Source of the DNA: Conidiobolus incongruus B7586
Lineage: Eukaryota; Entomophthoromycota; Entomophthoromycetes; Entomophthorales; Conidiobolaceae
Direction of reading: 5' to 3'
Assembly: GCA_000697335.1 (NCBI GenBank)
Contig: JNEM01013003.1
Coordinates: 1-25,764 of the forward strand
Length of the DNA: 25,764 nucleotides
Each line of letters begins with the position of its first letter. The first letter of the stretch is position 1. Of this stretch, positions 9,171-20,140 are shown piece after piece. The notes below the pieces were generated by a model. The model saw nothing but the letters and a program-made list of their open reading frames with translations, ran no database searches and was not told the DNA's origin. A program made the position numbers and the translations under genes.

Positions 9171-10200
9171 GAATAATTAAACGAATATATATTAATATTT
9201 GTTATCATTTAAAATAAATGACAGTTTTTTAAATATTTCATCAATGTTCTAAAATTTTTGCATTAGTTCACCAATTATTTTAAATTAACCCTTCATTATT
9301 ACTTATAAAACATGGAATTTAATTCAATATTATTTTATTCTTAATACTATGGTAATATTAATAATATATTGAGATAGTTTTATGAATTCTGTACTAAAAA
9401 ATATTTAATATTTGTGTTATTAAACAAAATTATTCAGCAATTTAAATTTTTAATAATAGTATTTGATAAATGCTTCGAGTAGTATTCAAAACTTTTTTCA
9501 ATAATCCAGTTATTAACTATTACAGTATATTTAATATGAGTTTCAGTATTTTTTCCGAACAATTTGCATTATATTGTATAGATTGAAGAGAAGATCAATA
9601 AAAATAATGAATATGTTGAAAAATTATTTTTTAAGATAAATTGTTTATATCAATTTCAGTTTCCAAATAACAACCTTTTCAAATATATAACTTATAATTA
9701 TTTTCTGAAATATTTTCCATATATGCTCAAAATTTCATCAAGATATGTGCAATGATATGTACTATTATTGATATTAAGTTTAATTTTATGTAATAAAAGT
9801 GATCTAAAATTTGTTAATATCTAATCAAAAATACTAGTAATAATGAATAATTGATTTAACATTGATAATAATTATATTATCTATTAAAACAGCAGATTTA
9901 GTTAATAATAGGCATCAAGATTTGAAATATGTATATTTTTCATATAGATATCTCATAAAAATTATATAAAAATTTAAAGTTGTTTGATTAATTCCAATCA
10001 GTATCTCAAATGATTTCAAATATCTTTAAAATGAGAGTTTCTTGAACTCCTCCAAATAATTGATTATTAAGAAAATCAAGACAACTTGTTCATCATTTTG
10101 AATTTTAAACGAATTGAATGATATATCAATTTGAAGAGGAGAGTAAAAGATATTTTTCTCCCTGTAAAAACTTACTATACATTATAATCAAAGATTACCA
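9171..10200. other. AT-rich stretch before the first F-box relic
   Basis: No gene is recognised. The last few hundred bases (about 9990-10200) are slightly less AT-rich and probably represent the old promoter region of the F-box pseudogene that starts at 10201. Confidence 0.35.
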
Positions 10201-11408
10201 ATGAATTTCAATGTTCATCCAAGAGATTGAATTTTGATATTAAAATTAAATGAATTGCAAAATTATTTAGATATTACTTTGAAAGAGTTAAGAATCAGAG
10301 TATAATGACTTGAGAGATAATTGAAAATCTATTGCATTCTCTAAGGTTTACTTCTCACAAAACATGCTAACAAAATAAATTATTCTAAGCATTGAAGAAG
10401 TGTTATATATGGTTATATAGTTCTTGGAAATGGATGAGCCTATAGCAGAATTTGATAAAGAAGTTTCTATTTATCTACATCTAAATTATCCTTATCCTTA
10501 TAATTTTTTGAGTTTCTTAATCTTAGTATTATACTTGAGTCATGTTAGGATTGTGATATATAAATTCATTGAAATTGTTAACAGATATAAATCGTGCGAA
10601 ATTCTAGACCAAAGTTGATTTCAACAATATCCATGAAATTCAAAAAGTTGAAATGATTTGAACTTGCACTAAAATTTAGGATAATAACTTTTTTCATAAA
10701 TTCATACAATACAATTTAAGTTGGTTTCAAATTTTGTAAAAATGATCTACAGGAGAAATAATACTAATAAATCAAATCAATTACTTAAATTCAAGTCTTT
10801 AAAGGTATTAAGTCGATTTGAAATTGTTTAAAGCTTTTAAATAATGTTACACTCAATTACCATCCATTCGAGAATTTCAAAATTGGAATCAGCTCTGTAA
10901 ATGAAAATCATTTTAATTAATTCATAGATTATAATTTATAGCAGTTGCACCTCAATTTTACTCTTGGTTTCGAATCTTTAAGCCAAGTTCAATTGCTTGA
11001 AAGTATTTAAAATGATAAAATTTGGTAAAATATTGAACATTTGAGCTCTCGTTTTCTCTATTTTCAGGTTTTGAATATCAAAAATAAACAATCACTATGA
11101 AAGCATGAGATCATACTATTATACTTTGTGAATCTTCAGCATTTCAAGCTTGTCCATCGTCATTGTTCGAGTACTTTTTTAACTTTTAATCCCCAAGTCA
11201 AAATGTCTCTCATCTTGAGTTATTTGATATCAATATTCTGAAGGTATAACTAGATATGCTTAACCTTTGGACTGGTTTGCACTGAATATCTATGAGTTTT
11301 AATGATATGACTAAATATAATCATTCTACTATTGAAAATCATTTTAATAAATTTACAAATTGGAAAGTACTAACCATTGCAGATTCAAATCAACTGTTTA
11401 ATGTTTAA
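10201..11408 (+). pseudogene. F-box/LRR-like family pseudogene
   Basis: The DNA is collinear with the intact genes at 12368 and 18842. It begins with an ATG reading MNFNVHPRD, then a stop where the family has Trp (TGG to TGA), then ILILKLNELQNYLD, matching DWLTIFKLKELNDYV. The middle part (about 10420-10620) reads FLEMDEPIAEFDKEVSIYL, matching the region before the first repeats. The end (about 11210-11408) reads HLELFDINILKV and, after a decayed stretch, NKFTNWKVLTIADSNQLFNV plus stop, matching the C-terminal FNNW signature and placing the old stop at 11406-11408. Many stops and several frame changes lie between, so it is dead. The conserved gene length (about 1.2 kb) shows that it was once a complete, intronless copy. 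Confidence 0.85.
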
Positions 11409-12367
11409 ATATTGAAATAAATTAGATAGCTGAATCAACCATAATGGAAGTAATATTATTAGTTCTTGTTTTGTTTGTATGTTATCATTAACCAATTGAC
11501 CTTAGAAACAAGATGCACCCATATCTGAAGTTGACTAATTTCTTTATAAATATCTTTCTATTCATTGAATTAAGCATCATAATATATGAATTTATCATAC
11601 ATAGATGGCTATAACAAATATTTAAATCTGTAAATAGATAGTGTTAATACAGATGGTTCAGGAATCATAATTCAACTTTAGCTGATATCAAATATATTAT
11701 GGAAGCGATCTTGATCTAGTATTATTATATATATTGCCTAATCGATAAAGAGTATTCACTATATAATATATCATTAATTTATATAATAAATTCAATTGAT
11801 CATACCTCTATAATAATCTTGGTTATTAATTTATAAAGTTAGAGTACATAATAAAATAATCGTGGAAATGTTTTGTTAATATTAGTCATTTTCAATTTGA
11901 ATTTATTACAACCTTTATTAAATAAAAAATTTAAAAAAATTTTGCACTGAAGATTTCAGGTTTATATTACAACACTAAATTTTGATTTTATAATACAAAA
12001 ATTTGTATAAATTACACTTATTTGATAGTAAAGGATTATTATTAAACTTTGCTTAATTTTTAAATAATAACACTTTTGGAGATTAAATGAAATTATTTAA
12101 TTAATTTAAAATAGGTTTTTAGGAATATTAAAAAATAAATTGTACTATAATTCATAACATCTCTTTTGACAAAATAGATGTCAATTATTCTAGTTATTTA
12201 AACTGTTTTATTCAAAATTGAGAGATTTGTAGTTAGTTTTAAATAAAATTTGTTTTGATTTATTTGATTGGTTAATTTATTTTCAATTTTAAACTACTGC
12301 ATTGAATGAATGTAGAAATTATATATAAATACTTAAATAGATCTCAAAGACCCTATAAATTTTAAAA
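11409..12367. other. Interval between F-box pseudogene and intact F-box gene
   Basis: It contains a possible small relic (11444-11614, separate entry) and the promoter region of the next gene. A TATATAAA sequence at 12322-12329 lies 39 bases before the ATG at 12368 and is a plausible TATA box, though such strings are common at this base composition. Confidence 0.4.
11444..11614 (+). pseudogene. Possible relic of a membrane-protein gene or exon
   Basis: From the ATG at 11444 the frame reads a hydrophobic 12-residue run (VILLVLVLFVCY), one in-frame TAA, then PIDLRNKMHPYLKLTNFF followed by INIFLFIELSIIIYEFI, a second hydrophobic run, ending at a TAA at 11612. Codon use is less extreme than in the flanks. 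This looks like the start of a protein with two membrane segments, for example a receptor-like protein, now interrupted. No family can be assigned. It may also be an open run by chance. Confidence 0.25.
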
Positions 12368-13651
12368 ATGAATTTAAAAAATAAAGTAAATAGCAGAATG
12401 AATGATTGGATTATACCACTACAATTTGACCAATTGCATGAATACTTGGATCATCAACCTTTACTCAAATTGAGTTTAACTTGTAAAGCTTTGAGCAATA
12501 CGTTAAAATCTAAGCTATTATCAAAGTTTTCAATTCGCTGTGATATATTAAATCAAAAAGTGAAAAAAATTGCAAATTGTATTAATGAACAGCACTCAAT
12601 GAATATATTCAATCAAGCAACAAAATCTAGAGAATTATTTATTAAAAATCTTAACATTTATTCATATAATGATAATCACCATCTTCATTTATATTTTAAT
12701 CCATATACAAATATTCGATGCTTGTCTTTAGTAAACCTTCAATTAAAAATCTCTCATTTCAGTCATATGATTAGCCAATGTATGTTTTTAGAGAATATAC
12801 AGTTTTATAAAATTCGATTTATTTCTTCAAGAAATTCAAGGTTCATTTCTCAAATCAAACTACCAAGAATATTGAAATGCTTGACTTTTGATGGATGCCA
12901 AGTGAGTACGCTAACTGAAAACGAATCCCAATCAGCTACAGAAATGAATGAAAATTATCCTAATTTAATTGATTTGAATCAACATTTTCCTAATTTTAAA
13001 TCTATCACTGTTAACAAAGACTTTCTGTTCACAAATGAAGACTTGAGCAATATTTTAGCTAAACATCCTCAATTAGAAAAGTTGAAAATTCAGGTTGAAA
13101 TGTTAAATCAAAGAACATTTACCTTGATTAGTGTATTAAACAAATTGAAGACTTTTGAAATTCGTGAAAACCACTTTGCACTAAATACTAGAAATATTCG
13201 TTTAGTTAATTATGAATTTATCAAAGAGTTAGTAATTGAATATATTCATAGAACTGAAACCTGGTCTTACATCAAGGAATTATGTTCCTATTGCCCAAAT
13301 GTAGAAAAGTTAAGCATAATGTTTAATCAATACTATACCCAACAATTGAATGCTATTTTGACAGCCATTAAGAAACTTAAACATTTAGTTCTCAATTATC
13401 GTGGCCGAAATGCATCTTTCCTTAAATACAAATTTATTAATCGATCAATAATTTATCTGGAATTAATTGGGTTCAAGATTGAAAAAATTAACCTTGATAA
13501 ACTTAAAAGTTGGAATGCATTAAAGCGCGTTTCTATTTCACCAGTAAAAGTTTGCTATTGTACATATGATAATATTGATAAACATTTCAGTAAATTTAAT
13601 AATTGGAGATACTATACATATGAAGAATCAATTCAATGCTATAAAGTTTGA
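12368..13651 (+). CDS. F-box/leucine-rich-repeat-like protein, intact copy 1
   Basis: An intronless frame of 427 residues. Residues 13-54 (DWIIPLQFDQLHEYL...LLSKF) look like a divergent F-box: hydrophobic residues spaced as in an F-box helix, then LLKLSLTCKAL where classical F-boxes have a Leu-x-x-Val-Cys-Lys core. The rest has irregular repeats of the type hydrophobic-x-x-Leu-x-Leu (FKSITV, LEKLKIQV, LKTFEI, VEKLSIMF, LKHLVL), as in RNI-like LRR proteins. The C-terminus, about 409-427, carries KFNNWRYYTYEESIQCYKV, shared with copy 2 and both pseudogenes. F-box proteins usually bind Skp1 and present substrates to SCF ubiquitin ligases through the LRR part; substrate unknown. The first ATG is chosen because it places Asp13-Trp14 and LSKF at 51-54 exactly as in copy 2. 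A possible TATA box lies 39 bases upstream. Confidence 0.85.
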   Translation: MNLKNKVNSRMNDWIIPLQFDQLHEYLDHQPLLKLSLTCKALSNTLKSKLLSKFSIRCDILNQKVKKIANCINEQHSMNIFNQATKSRELFIKNLNIYSYNDNHHLHLYFNPYTNIRCLSLVNLQLKISHFSHMISQCMFLENIQFYKIRFISSRNSRFISQIKLPRILKCLTFDGCQVSTLTENESQSATEMNENYPNLIDLNQHFPNFKSITVNKDFLFTNEDLSNILAKHPQLEKLKIQVEMLNQRTFTLISVLNKLKTFEIRENHFALNTRNIRLVNYEFIKELVIEYIHRTETWSYIKELCSYCPNVEKLSIMFNQYYTQQLNAILTAIKKLKHLVLNYRGRNASFLKYKFINRSIIYLELIGFKIEKINLDKLKSWNALKRVSISPVKVCYCTYDNIDKHFSKFNNWRYYTYEESIQCYKV

Positions 13652-16600
13652 ATATAAATTGAAGAATTTATCCGATTATTGCTCTATAACAAATTAGGTA
13701 AGATTTATATTATCATGGTTTATTAACATGCAATTTAGAAATTTTATTGTATTTTTATTTTTTTTTATAGAAATTTGGCAAGATATTATAATATAAACTT
13801 GTAAATATTATAAATTAATTCATACTTACATATTTTCAAATATATTTGCAATACCATGTAATTATAAAATAGAATTATTAATCATAGTATCTCTAACTTT
13901 AATAAATTAGGGATAATAAACATAATAATTAAATGAAAAAGTTACCAACATTAATTACTAAAATATTATTGATGATTTGGTAAAAATGAATCTAAATTGC
14001 TCTTTCATTTCATTGAAAACTAATAGGAATAAAATAACAAAAAATTAATTAAAGTATAATTGCATTTGCAAATTAAATTAAATTAATAAATTTATATTAT
14101 ATTGATAAATTGATTTGTTTTATATATAAATGTTTGAATATCAGTAAATATTCGAAATATATTAATTTTAATAAACTATGTTATTTATTTAAAATAAATC
14201 AATATTTTATAAGAAAAGATACGATTCAAAGTTATTAATTGTTTAATTATAACACTATTAAAATATTAGCTCAATAGAATAATAATAAAATATAAATATT
14301 ATTCAAGTATTTGAAGAATAACGAGAGTTTGATTGAATAGAAATAGGTAGCAGTATTCATTGAACTATTGATATTTTATTGTATATCGAATAATAAACAA
14401 AAAATTCAAGGATACAAACAACCTTATTATAATATATCAGTGGGATTTAATTATTTTATTAATATTTATAACTTTATATAAGAATTAAATTTATTAATCT
14501 TGAATTTTAAAATTTACCTTGAAATAAGTTGAAAATAATATAAAAATATTGTAATATTATGTTTTATAATAAGTTTTGTAAATAAAAATCATTGTTAAAA
14601 AAATACTTAAGGTAAAATTTAGTAAACAGTTTATTAATCTTGCTTTTTAATATATTGGGGCTATATGTTTTAAAACTTACTATCGAGATATTATTGTAAA
14701 ATACCAAAAAAACCTTTTTCTCTATTCTTGTCATATTTAAGTTTGAATAATTTATTCAGTAGGTAATATAAGATTTGGTTTAATTTTAATAAAAAAAAAC
14801 TATAAAGGAATATATGATTATAAACTAATATAACCACTAAGATTAAAGTGTAATATATACATAATTATCAAATTAAAACAAACAAGTATTTTTGAAATAT
14901 AATAATGAATATATTAAATTTGAAAAAAAATTTTAATTATATTAAACTCTTTGGAATATTATTATAATAAAATCTAATTAATTCTAAGCTTTATTATATT
15001 ACTTTTTTAATTGAATTTTGATATAGTAATATATTATAAATTATCACCATTAGCTTTATATGACATTAGCTTTTTATTTTATTTCAAATAATAAATTTAA
15101 TAAATATATTTTTAAAAATATAATAATGATTGTTTTTTTAGCAAGGATTGATTATAAAATTTAATTTGATTTCTTTGAATTATATTAAGCTAAAGTAATA
15201 TGTCAAGATAAAAAATGAATTATTTAAGTACAATTATAAATATTTTTTTAATAATATAATCAATCATATATCAGACTTTGAAATAAATTAATAAATTAAA
15301 TTAATATATAAATAGAATAAATTTAAAAATGAATAATAAGGAGCTAATTAATTAAACTTTAAAAAAGTCAATATATTACACTTAATTTAAAATAATTTCC
15401 TGGTTTATAGGTTATTATGAATATGACATAATTATCAATTAATATCTATATATTAACTATATTTACTCCATTATTTTTAACATTTATATCTTAAATAAAT
15501 TAATCAGTTATATTAAAATAAGAGTCATTATGAATTATATATTAATTCTTTTATATTACTCCAAATTCAATTATATCTTTAATTTTGAAAAATAAAATAA
15601 ATTATTATTTATTAAAACCAAAGTTTAAAGAATAATAATAGTTTAATATAAAAGTTATAAGTTTATGTTTTTAATTTATCATAAATATATAACATTATTC
15701 ATAAATAATTAATCTATAATATAAACAAATTTATTATGCTTATATTATTTAAAAATGAATTGATTATTTAATTCAATATAAATCCCTAACTTAAGAAGAA
15801 AAATTATAAAACTTATTATGTTTAAATTTAAGAAAAGGTTATAAATAATAATAATAAACTAGAAATTTATTTTATAAGTTGAATATTAACAAAATATATT
15901 TTGGTGGCTAAGATTAGATTTAATTTATTATTATTTATTTATGAAAATTTAGTAATTAAATAATAATTGATTGATATAAGTATAATACTACCCTTGAAAT
16001 TAAGTAATAATATATTTTGAAAATTAATTATTAATATAAATTAAAAAATCAATAGTATAATAATTAAATAGATAGATAGCAGATTATTAATATCTTAATT
16101 CTAAATAACAATTTGACATATTTTTAAAAAATTTCGAATATTTAAAATATTCTCTTAATAAAGCAAATAGTTTGATATTTCTTAAATTTAATTTATTTAT
16201 TATAGTATACATTCTTGAAAGCGTATCTTTTGATTTTACAAGATAGCTAAAATTATAAAGTTGTATTTTGGCAATTATACTGGATATAATAGCTTTTTTA
16301 TTAAATTATATATATTAACTCTTTTATAAATTAATATATATAAAATTTAAATTATATTATAATATTATATATAATTTTAACTACTTATATAAAGTATATT
16401 TTAAAAATATTTTAATTAATAAAATATAAAAATACTATTAAATGGATTATTTATGAAAATAATAATAAAGACCATATTAGATTAAATTAATTGTAATAAT
16501 GAATTCACATTAAATAATACCTATATATTAAATTTTATGTAAATGATAATTTTGGTTTAACTCAATATTATAAATTATTTTTAAATAGAAAATATAAAGA

Positions 16601-16840
16601 AACTATAACTAATTATTCAACTTAATTAATATTAAAATCTTTGCTTTTAGCTATATTTTAATAAAATTTAATTAAGACAAACATTTTATTTTTTATTATA
16701 TTGATTAATTAATATTATATTTATTTTGTATTTTCATTGATTAAATAGAGTTTGAGCTTTATTTTGTATAATGAATGTATATATTAAGTATTAAAATTCT
16801 TTAATCACTTTTTAAATAACAGGAAACATTTTTTAATAAT
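13652..16840. other. Very AT-rich 3.2 kb with no recognisable gene
   Basis: Base composition here is close to the extreme for the window (mostly A and T, with long AT/TA and poly-A/T runs). No open frame, RNA gene or repeated unit was found on either strand by reading. It separates copy 1 of the F-box family from the next relic and could hold untranslated sequence of copy 1 in its first few hundred bases. Confidence 0.5.
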
Positions 16841-16849
16841 ATTTTTTAT

Positions 16850-17780
16850 TTTTTCAAAATTGGAAAAGAAATTATCTTTCCAAATTTTGATAGCTGGGAC
16901 AAATTTTTTTCTAATGTTAAAATCACACACTCAATAATTAATGATAGTTTTGGATTGGGCATTATTTGAATAGGACACTATTAAACTTAATCTAGATATT
17001 GATCATTAAAAATCTTTTGTCTCACTATAATTAAAACTCAACCATAATCCCTCTAAATCAATTAAGATTAAATTAGACATTACGTTTTTTAGTCAGAAAT
17101 TTTGCTAAAAAATTATTGAAAATGAATATTTATTGATTGAAACTATAAATTCTCCAGTGTATTTTGAAAAAGTTTGATTTTAAAAGCTATTAATATGTTT
17201 GAAACGAGGAATTAAAGAGTGATGATTTAATCTCAAGAGAAATATCAATCGCTTTTATCCAGAATAGATACATATAAAATATCTTATTTGTTTTACTATA
17301 TGAAAATATAGATAATATATTTCCAGTGGCTTTGTGATACTGTAATTATTAATACAATCAAATTATATTAAAAATATACATATTATATTATTCATAATAT
17401 TAACTGCCTTTAAAATGGCAATTCTGTTCTAAACTGTATATTTTTCAAGGCTTTATATCCTTTCAATCTAAAGTAATATGATAGTGTATATATCCTGTTT
17501 TTGATGATAATATAGAATCTGATATTGAATCATTTTTTTAATAATTGTCAACGAAATTACAATACAAAAACATTACAATCTCAATATATTACACATGCAT
17601 TATTTTTTAATTTTTCTTTCAATAATCTTGTCAAACAAATCCTCAATTTGGTTTATAACACAGAAATGGTTAGAATTTTTGAATATGTTATAGAACTTTT
17701 ATATTTGTTAAACTATAACATATTTAAACTATATTATGATTTACTATTCTCATTGACTGAACTATTAATTCAATAGTGAT
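16850..17780 (+). pseudogene. Decayed coding region, possibly a fungal transcription factor
   Basis: Composition changes at about 16850. A frame reads GKEIIFPNFDSWDKFF then SNVKITHSIINDSFGLGII before a stop. Further on (about 17250-17525) runs such as ISREISIAFIQNRYI and FDDNIESDIESFF appear in shifting frames. From 17525 a frame of more than 80 codons stays open to 17776 (SQYITHALFFNFSFNNLVKQ and later LLYLLNYNIFKLYYDLLF). The layout, with an H-x-I-I-x-x-S-F block early and a helix-rich hydrophobic tail, reminds me of the fungal Zn2Cys6-type middle homology region, but this is a weak resemblance. No zinc-cluster Cys motif was found. Several stops could derive from Trp codons. I am fairly sure that coding sequence decayed here and unsure of its identity. 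Confidence 0.3.
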
Positions 17781-18488
17781 ATAAATTTGATTCATTTCAA
17801 TCACCATGATTATACTCTTCAAAAAAACTGTTAAAAATAATCAAACTTAATCATTCATTATCAGATTTTTATACGTACAAAATTGGATAATATCTTCTGA
17901 TAAATGAATTCAATACTTGAATTAATATATCTTAAATGATCTAAATTTTGCAGCAAAAACTAATTAGGGAGATTTGCAATATATTAATTAACATAATATA
18001 ATAAATATTTCCTTTTATAAAATGATTTTTGTAATATTATATTTGAAGAATCAGACAACCAATTATATTTCAAATAGGGTTTAGCTCATGTTCAATTTTG
18101 AATGAAGGCTGAATAGCAAACTTTTGGATGAAATTTGCTAATCAGTTTTGTAATTCAATGTAGGGGGTCATACTTAGCAAAATTTATTTAATGAAAATTT
18201 GATTTTGTTAAAAATTATATATTTAAAGTTGACAGATTTATTTTGTTAAATTTTCTCTAATTTGATATAAATTAATTAATATACAATTATACTCTGTTTC
18301 TATTTTTAATCTCAGTTTGCAAAATCTTCTAAACAAATTTTGAATATACAAACTATAATATAAATAAATGGTGAATAATAATTTATAGCATAATTCGCAA
18401 ATTTTATTTAATGATTTAACTAAAAACACATTCCAGATTCAGGAGATATCTTATAATCCTCTTTCAAAAATCGTTGTACGTCATAAGA
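17781..18488. other. AT-rich interval, no gene recognised
   Basis: A few less AT-rich patches occur (about 18050-18170, with GGGTTTAGCTC and TAGGGGGTCAT). Open frames on the minus strand, such as 18238-18429, have no domain. It may contain more remains of the relic to its left. Confidence 0.35.
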
Positions 18489-18715
18489 TTGCTTGTCTAT
18501 TTATGATTTGTTCTCAATTTTCATTTATTCCCCTATCCTAAATTTGATTATATATGTCCTTTTGATTCATTCCCCACTTTTTGTCCTTTCAAGTATGATA
18601 TCTTTTTTCTTTTGTGTTTGCTTTCATGCTCCTTATTTGCAAGTATTTACTTGAGTTCGCTCTTTTCCCCGGAATTTCTAATGTTGTCAATTTGGATAAA
18701 TTGGAAAATCTGATT
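18489..18715 (+). other. Pyrimidine-rich, less AT-rich block, open on both strands
   Basis: The plus strand is rich in T and C. One plus frame stays open for about 67 codons, ending at the TGA near 18710, with the membrane-like stretch YDIFFLLCLLSCSLFASIYL. At the same time a 62-codon frame is open on the minus strand (18589-18777). Such long open frames are unlikely in the 80%+ AT background, but here composition explains much of it. It may be an old gene fragment or a pyrimidine-rich 5' region of the F-box gene at 18842. I cannot decide between them. Confidence 0.3.
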
Positions 18716-18806
18716 AGTTTTAAACATATTGTTTGTATTCTACTAAGTAATGCTTGAATTTTATTTTGACATCCCATAAGTTGTTGAATAAATCCTATCT
18801 ATACAA

Positions 18807-18822
18807 ATAAAATACCAGATTT
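18807..18822 (+). promoter_or_regulatory. Candidate upstream motif ATAAAATACCAGATTT
   Basis: This 16-mer ends 19 bases before the ATG of the intact F-box gene at 18842, and an exact copy occurs at 25338-25353. The copy with three clustered C/G positions is unlikely by chance at this composition. It may be part of a core promoter or 5' leader carried by F-box family copies. It was not seen before the other three family members in this window, so a shared function is only a suggestion. Confidence 0.3.
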
Positions 18823-18841
18823 GGATTGAAATATTAAAAAA

Positions 18842-20140
18842 ATGAATTCTACCCAATTACCAAATTTAAACTCACAAGATTGGCTTACGATATTTAAACT
18901 TAAAGAATTAAATGATTATGTAAATAGAGAGGAATTAATAAAATTGAGTAAAGTTTGTAAACTATTCAGTCGTCACTATAGACCTTTATTACTGTCAAAA
19001 TTTTATATCTCATTTAATTTAATATTTAATGAATTGAAATTGTCTTTGGATGAAGATGACCTGGATAGCTTTCTTACGAGGTTCGATAGATTTATTGAGC
19101 CTTATTCTCAGTATGTTACGGATGTCTATATCTTGCCACTTGATCCATTGTGTCAGTATCATTTGTTATTGTATGCCTTTACAAATATTCGCTCTTTATG
19201 TTTAAACCGAATTGAACTTGATCTAAATGTAATGATTCAAGTAATTGGTCAACTTTCACAACTTCAGAATATTGAATTCAAGAATTTAAAAATTTATATT
19301 GATTTTAACCGAGACCCAAGTGAGAATCGGTTACTTCTTCCTCCCGCTTTGAAATATTTAATAATTGATCGTTGTCAATGGCAAAGTATATACTCACCTG
19401 GCAATATTCAAAGGATGATGGGTAACAACAGAGAGCTATTTAATTTTGGTCCTTTTCTGTATGCCTCTAATCAATATCTTCCAAATCTCAAATCATTCAC
19501 TTATTTGACTTCTACTTATATGCACCATCTATTGGATAATTTTTTATCTAGTTATCCCAAACTGGAAATTTTACAAGTTGAAGCACAAATGATGAATCAA
19601 ACATCCTTTAATTTATTACAACAGATGAGTCAATTGAAGCAACTAGATTTATATAACAATTGTCATGGTCTCAATTTATCTGGTATTCAACCTCCTATCT
19701 ATGCATCCATTGATACTTTATCTATTAATTATATTCATCAAATGGGAAACTGGTTCTACTCTGAATTATTAGGTTCTCACTTTCCAAATGTCACTCATTT
19801 AACCATTCAATATTTTTCCAATTATGTGTCTGATTTAATCAGAATCATATTAAGTTTTCAAAATCTCAAGACTCTTAATTTGATTAATGGATATCGCTTT
19901 AAATGCAAAGTTAATCTACCATCAGCACACCATTCTGTTGCCCATTTGATTTTAACTGATTTTGATCTCTTTTCGGTCAATTTAGCAGAATTTGACAACT
20001 GGACAGCTTTAAAACATATTTCAATTGATACCCAAAATTTCAACGAAATGAATCAATATGAAATACATCGCTACTTGAAACAATTTAATAACTGGACGCA
20101 TGTGACTTACTATCATTCTATTCAATTATTTAAAATTTAA
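18842..20140 (+). CDS. F-box/leucine-rich-repeat-like protein, intact copy 2
   Basis: An intronless frame of 432 residues, clearly paralogous to the gene at 12368 along its whole length. Residues 13-54 (DWLTIFKLKELNDYV, then ELIKLSKVCKLFSRHYRPLL and LSKF) are the F-box-like part, here with the classical Leu-Ser-x-Val-Cys-Lys core. The remainder holds irregular leucine-rich repeats (TNIRSLCLNRIEL, LKYLIIDRC, LEILQVEAQMMNQTSF, LKQLDLYNN, VTHLTIQYF, LKTLNL, VAHLILTDFDL). The last 19 residues (414-432) carry QFNNWTHVTYYHSIQLFKI. The expected role is an SCF ubiquitin-ligase adaptor binding Skp1 through the N-terminus, with unknown substrate. Codon use is AT-rich but clearly richer in C/G than the flanks. 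No damage is visible, which implies selection or recent birth. Confidence 0.87.
   Translation: MNSTQLPNLNSQDWLTIFKLKELNDYVNREELIKLSKVCKLFSRHYRPLLLSKFYISFNLIFNELKLSLDEDDLDSFLTRFDRFIEPYSQYVTDVYILPLDPLCQYHLLLYAFTNIRSLCLNRIELDLNVMIQVIGQLSQLQNIEFKNLKIYIDFNRDPSENRLLLPPALKYLIIDRCQWQSIYSPGNIQRMMGNNRELFNFGPFLYASNQYLPNLKSFTYLTSTYMHHLLDNFLSSYPKLEILQVEAQMMNQTSFNLLQQMSQLKQLDLYNNCHGLNLSGIQPPIYASIDTLSINYIHQMGNWFYSELLGSHFPNVTHLTIQYFSNYVSDLIRIILSFQNLKTLNLINGYRFKCKVNLPSAHHSVAHLILTDFDLFSVNLAEFDNWTALKHISIDTQNFNEMNQYEIHRYLKQFNNWTHVTYYHSIQLFKI

Noticed and set aside
10201-11408. RIP-like mutation as the cause of F-box pseudogene decay
   Set aside because: Trp-to-stop changes occur here as both TGA and TAG, and frame changes are common. 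General AT pressure and loss of selection explain this equally well.
19858-20043. Open frame on the minus strand inside F-box copy 2
   Set aside because: It is a shadow of the real plus-strand gene, with no recognisable motif.
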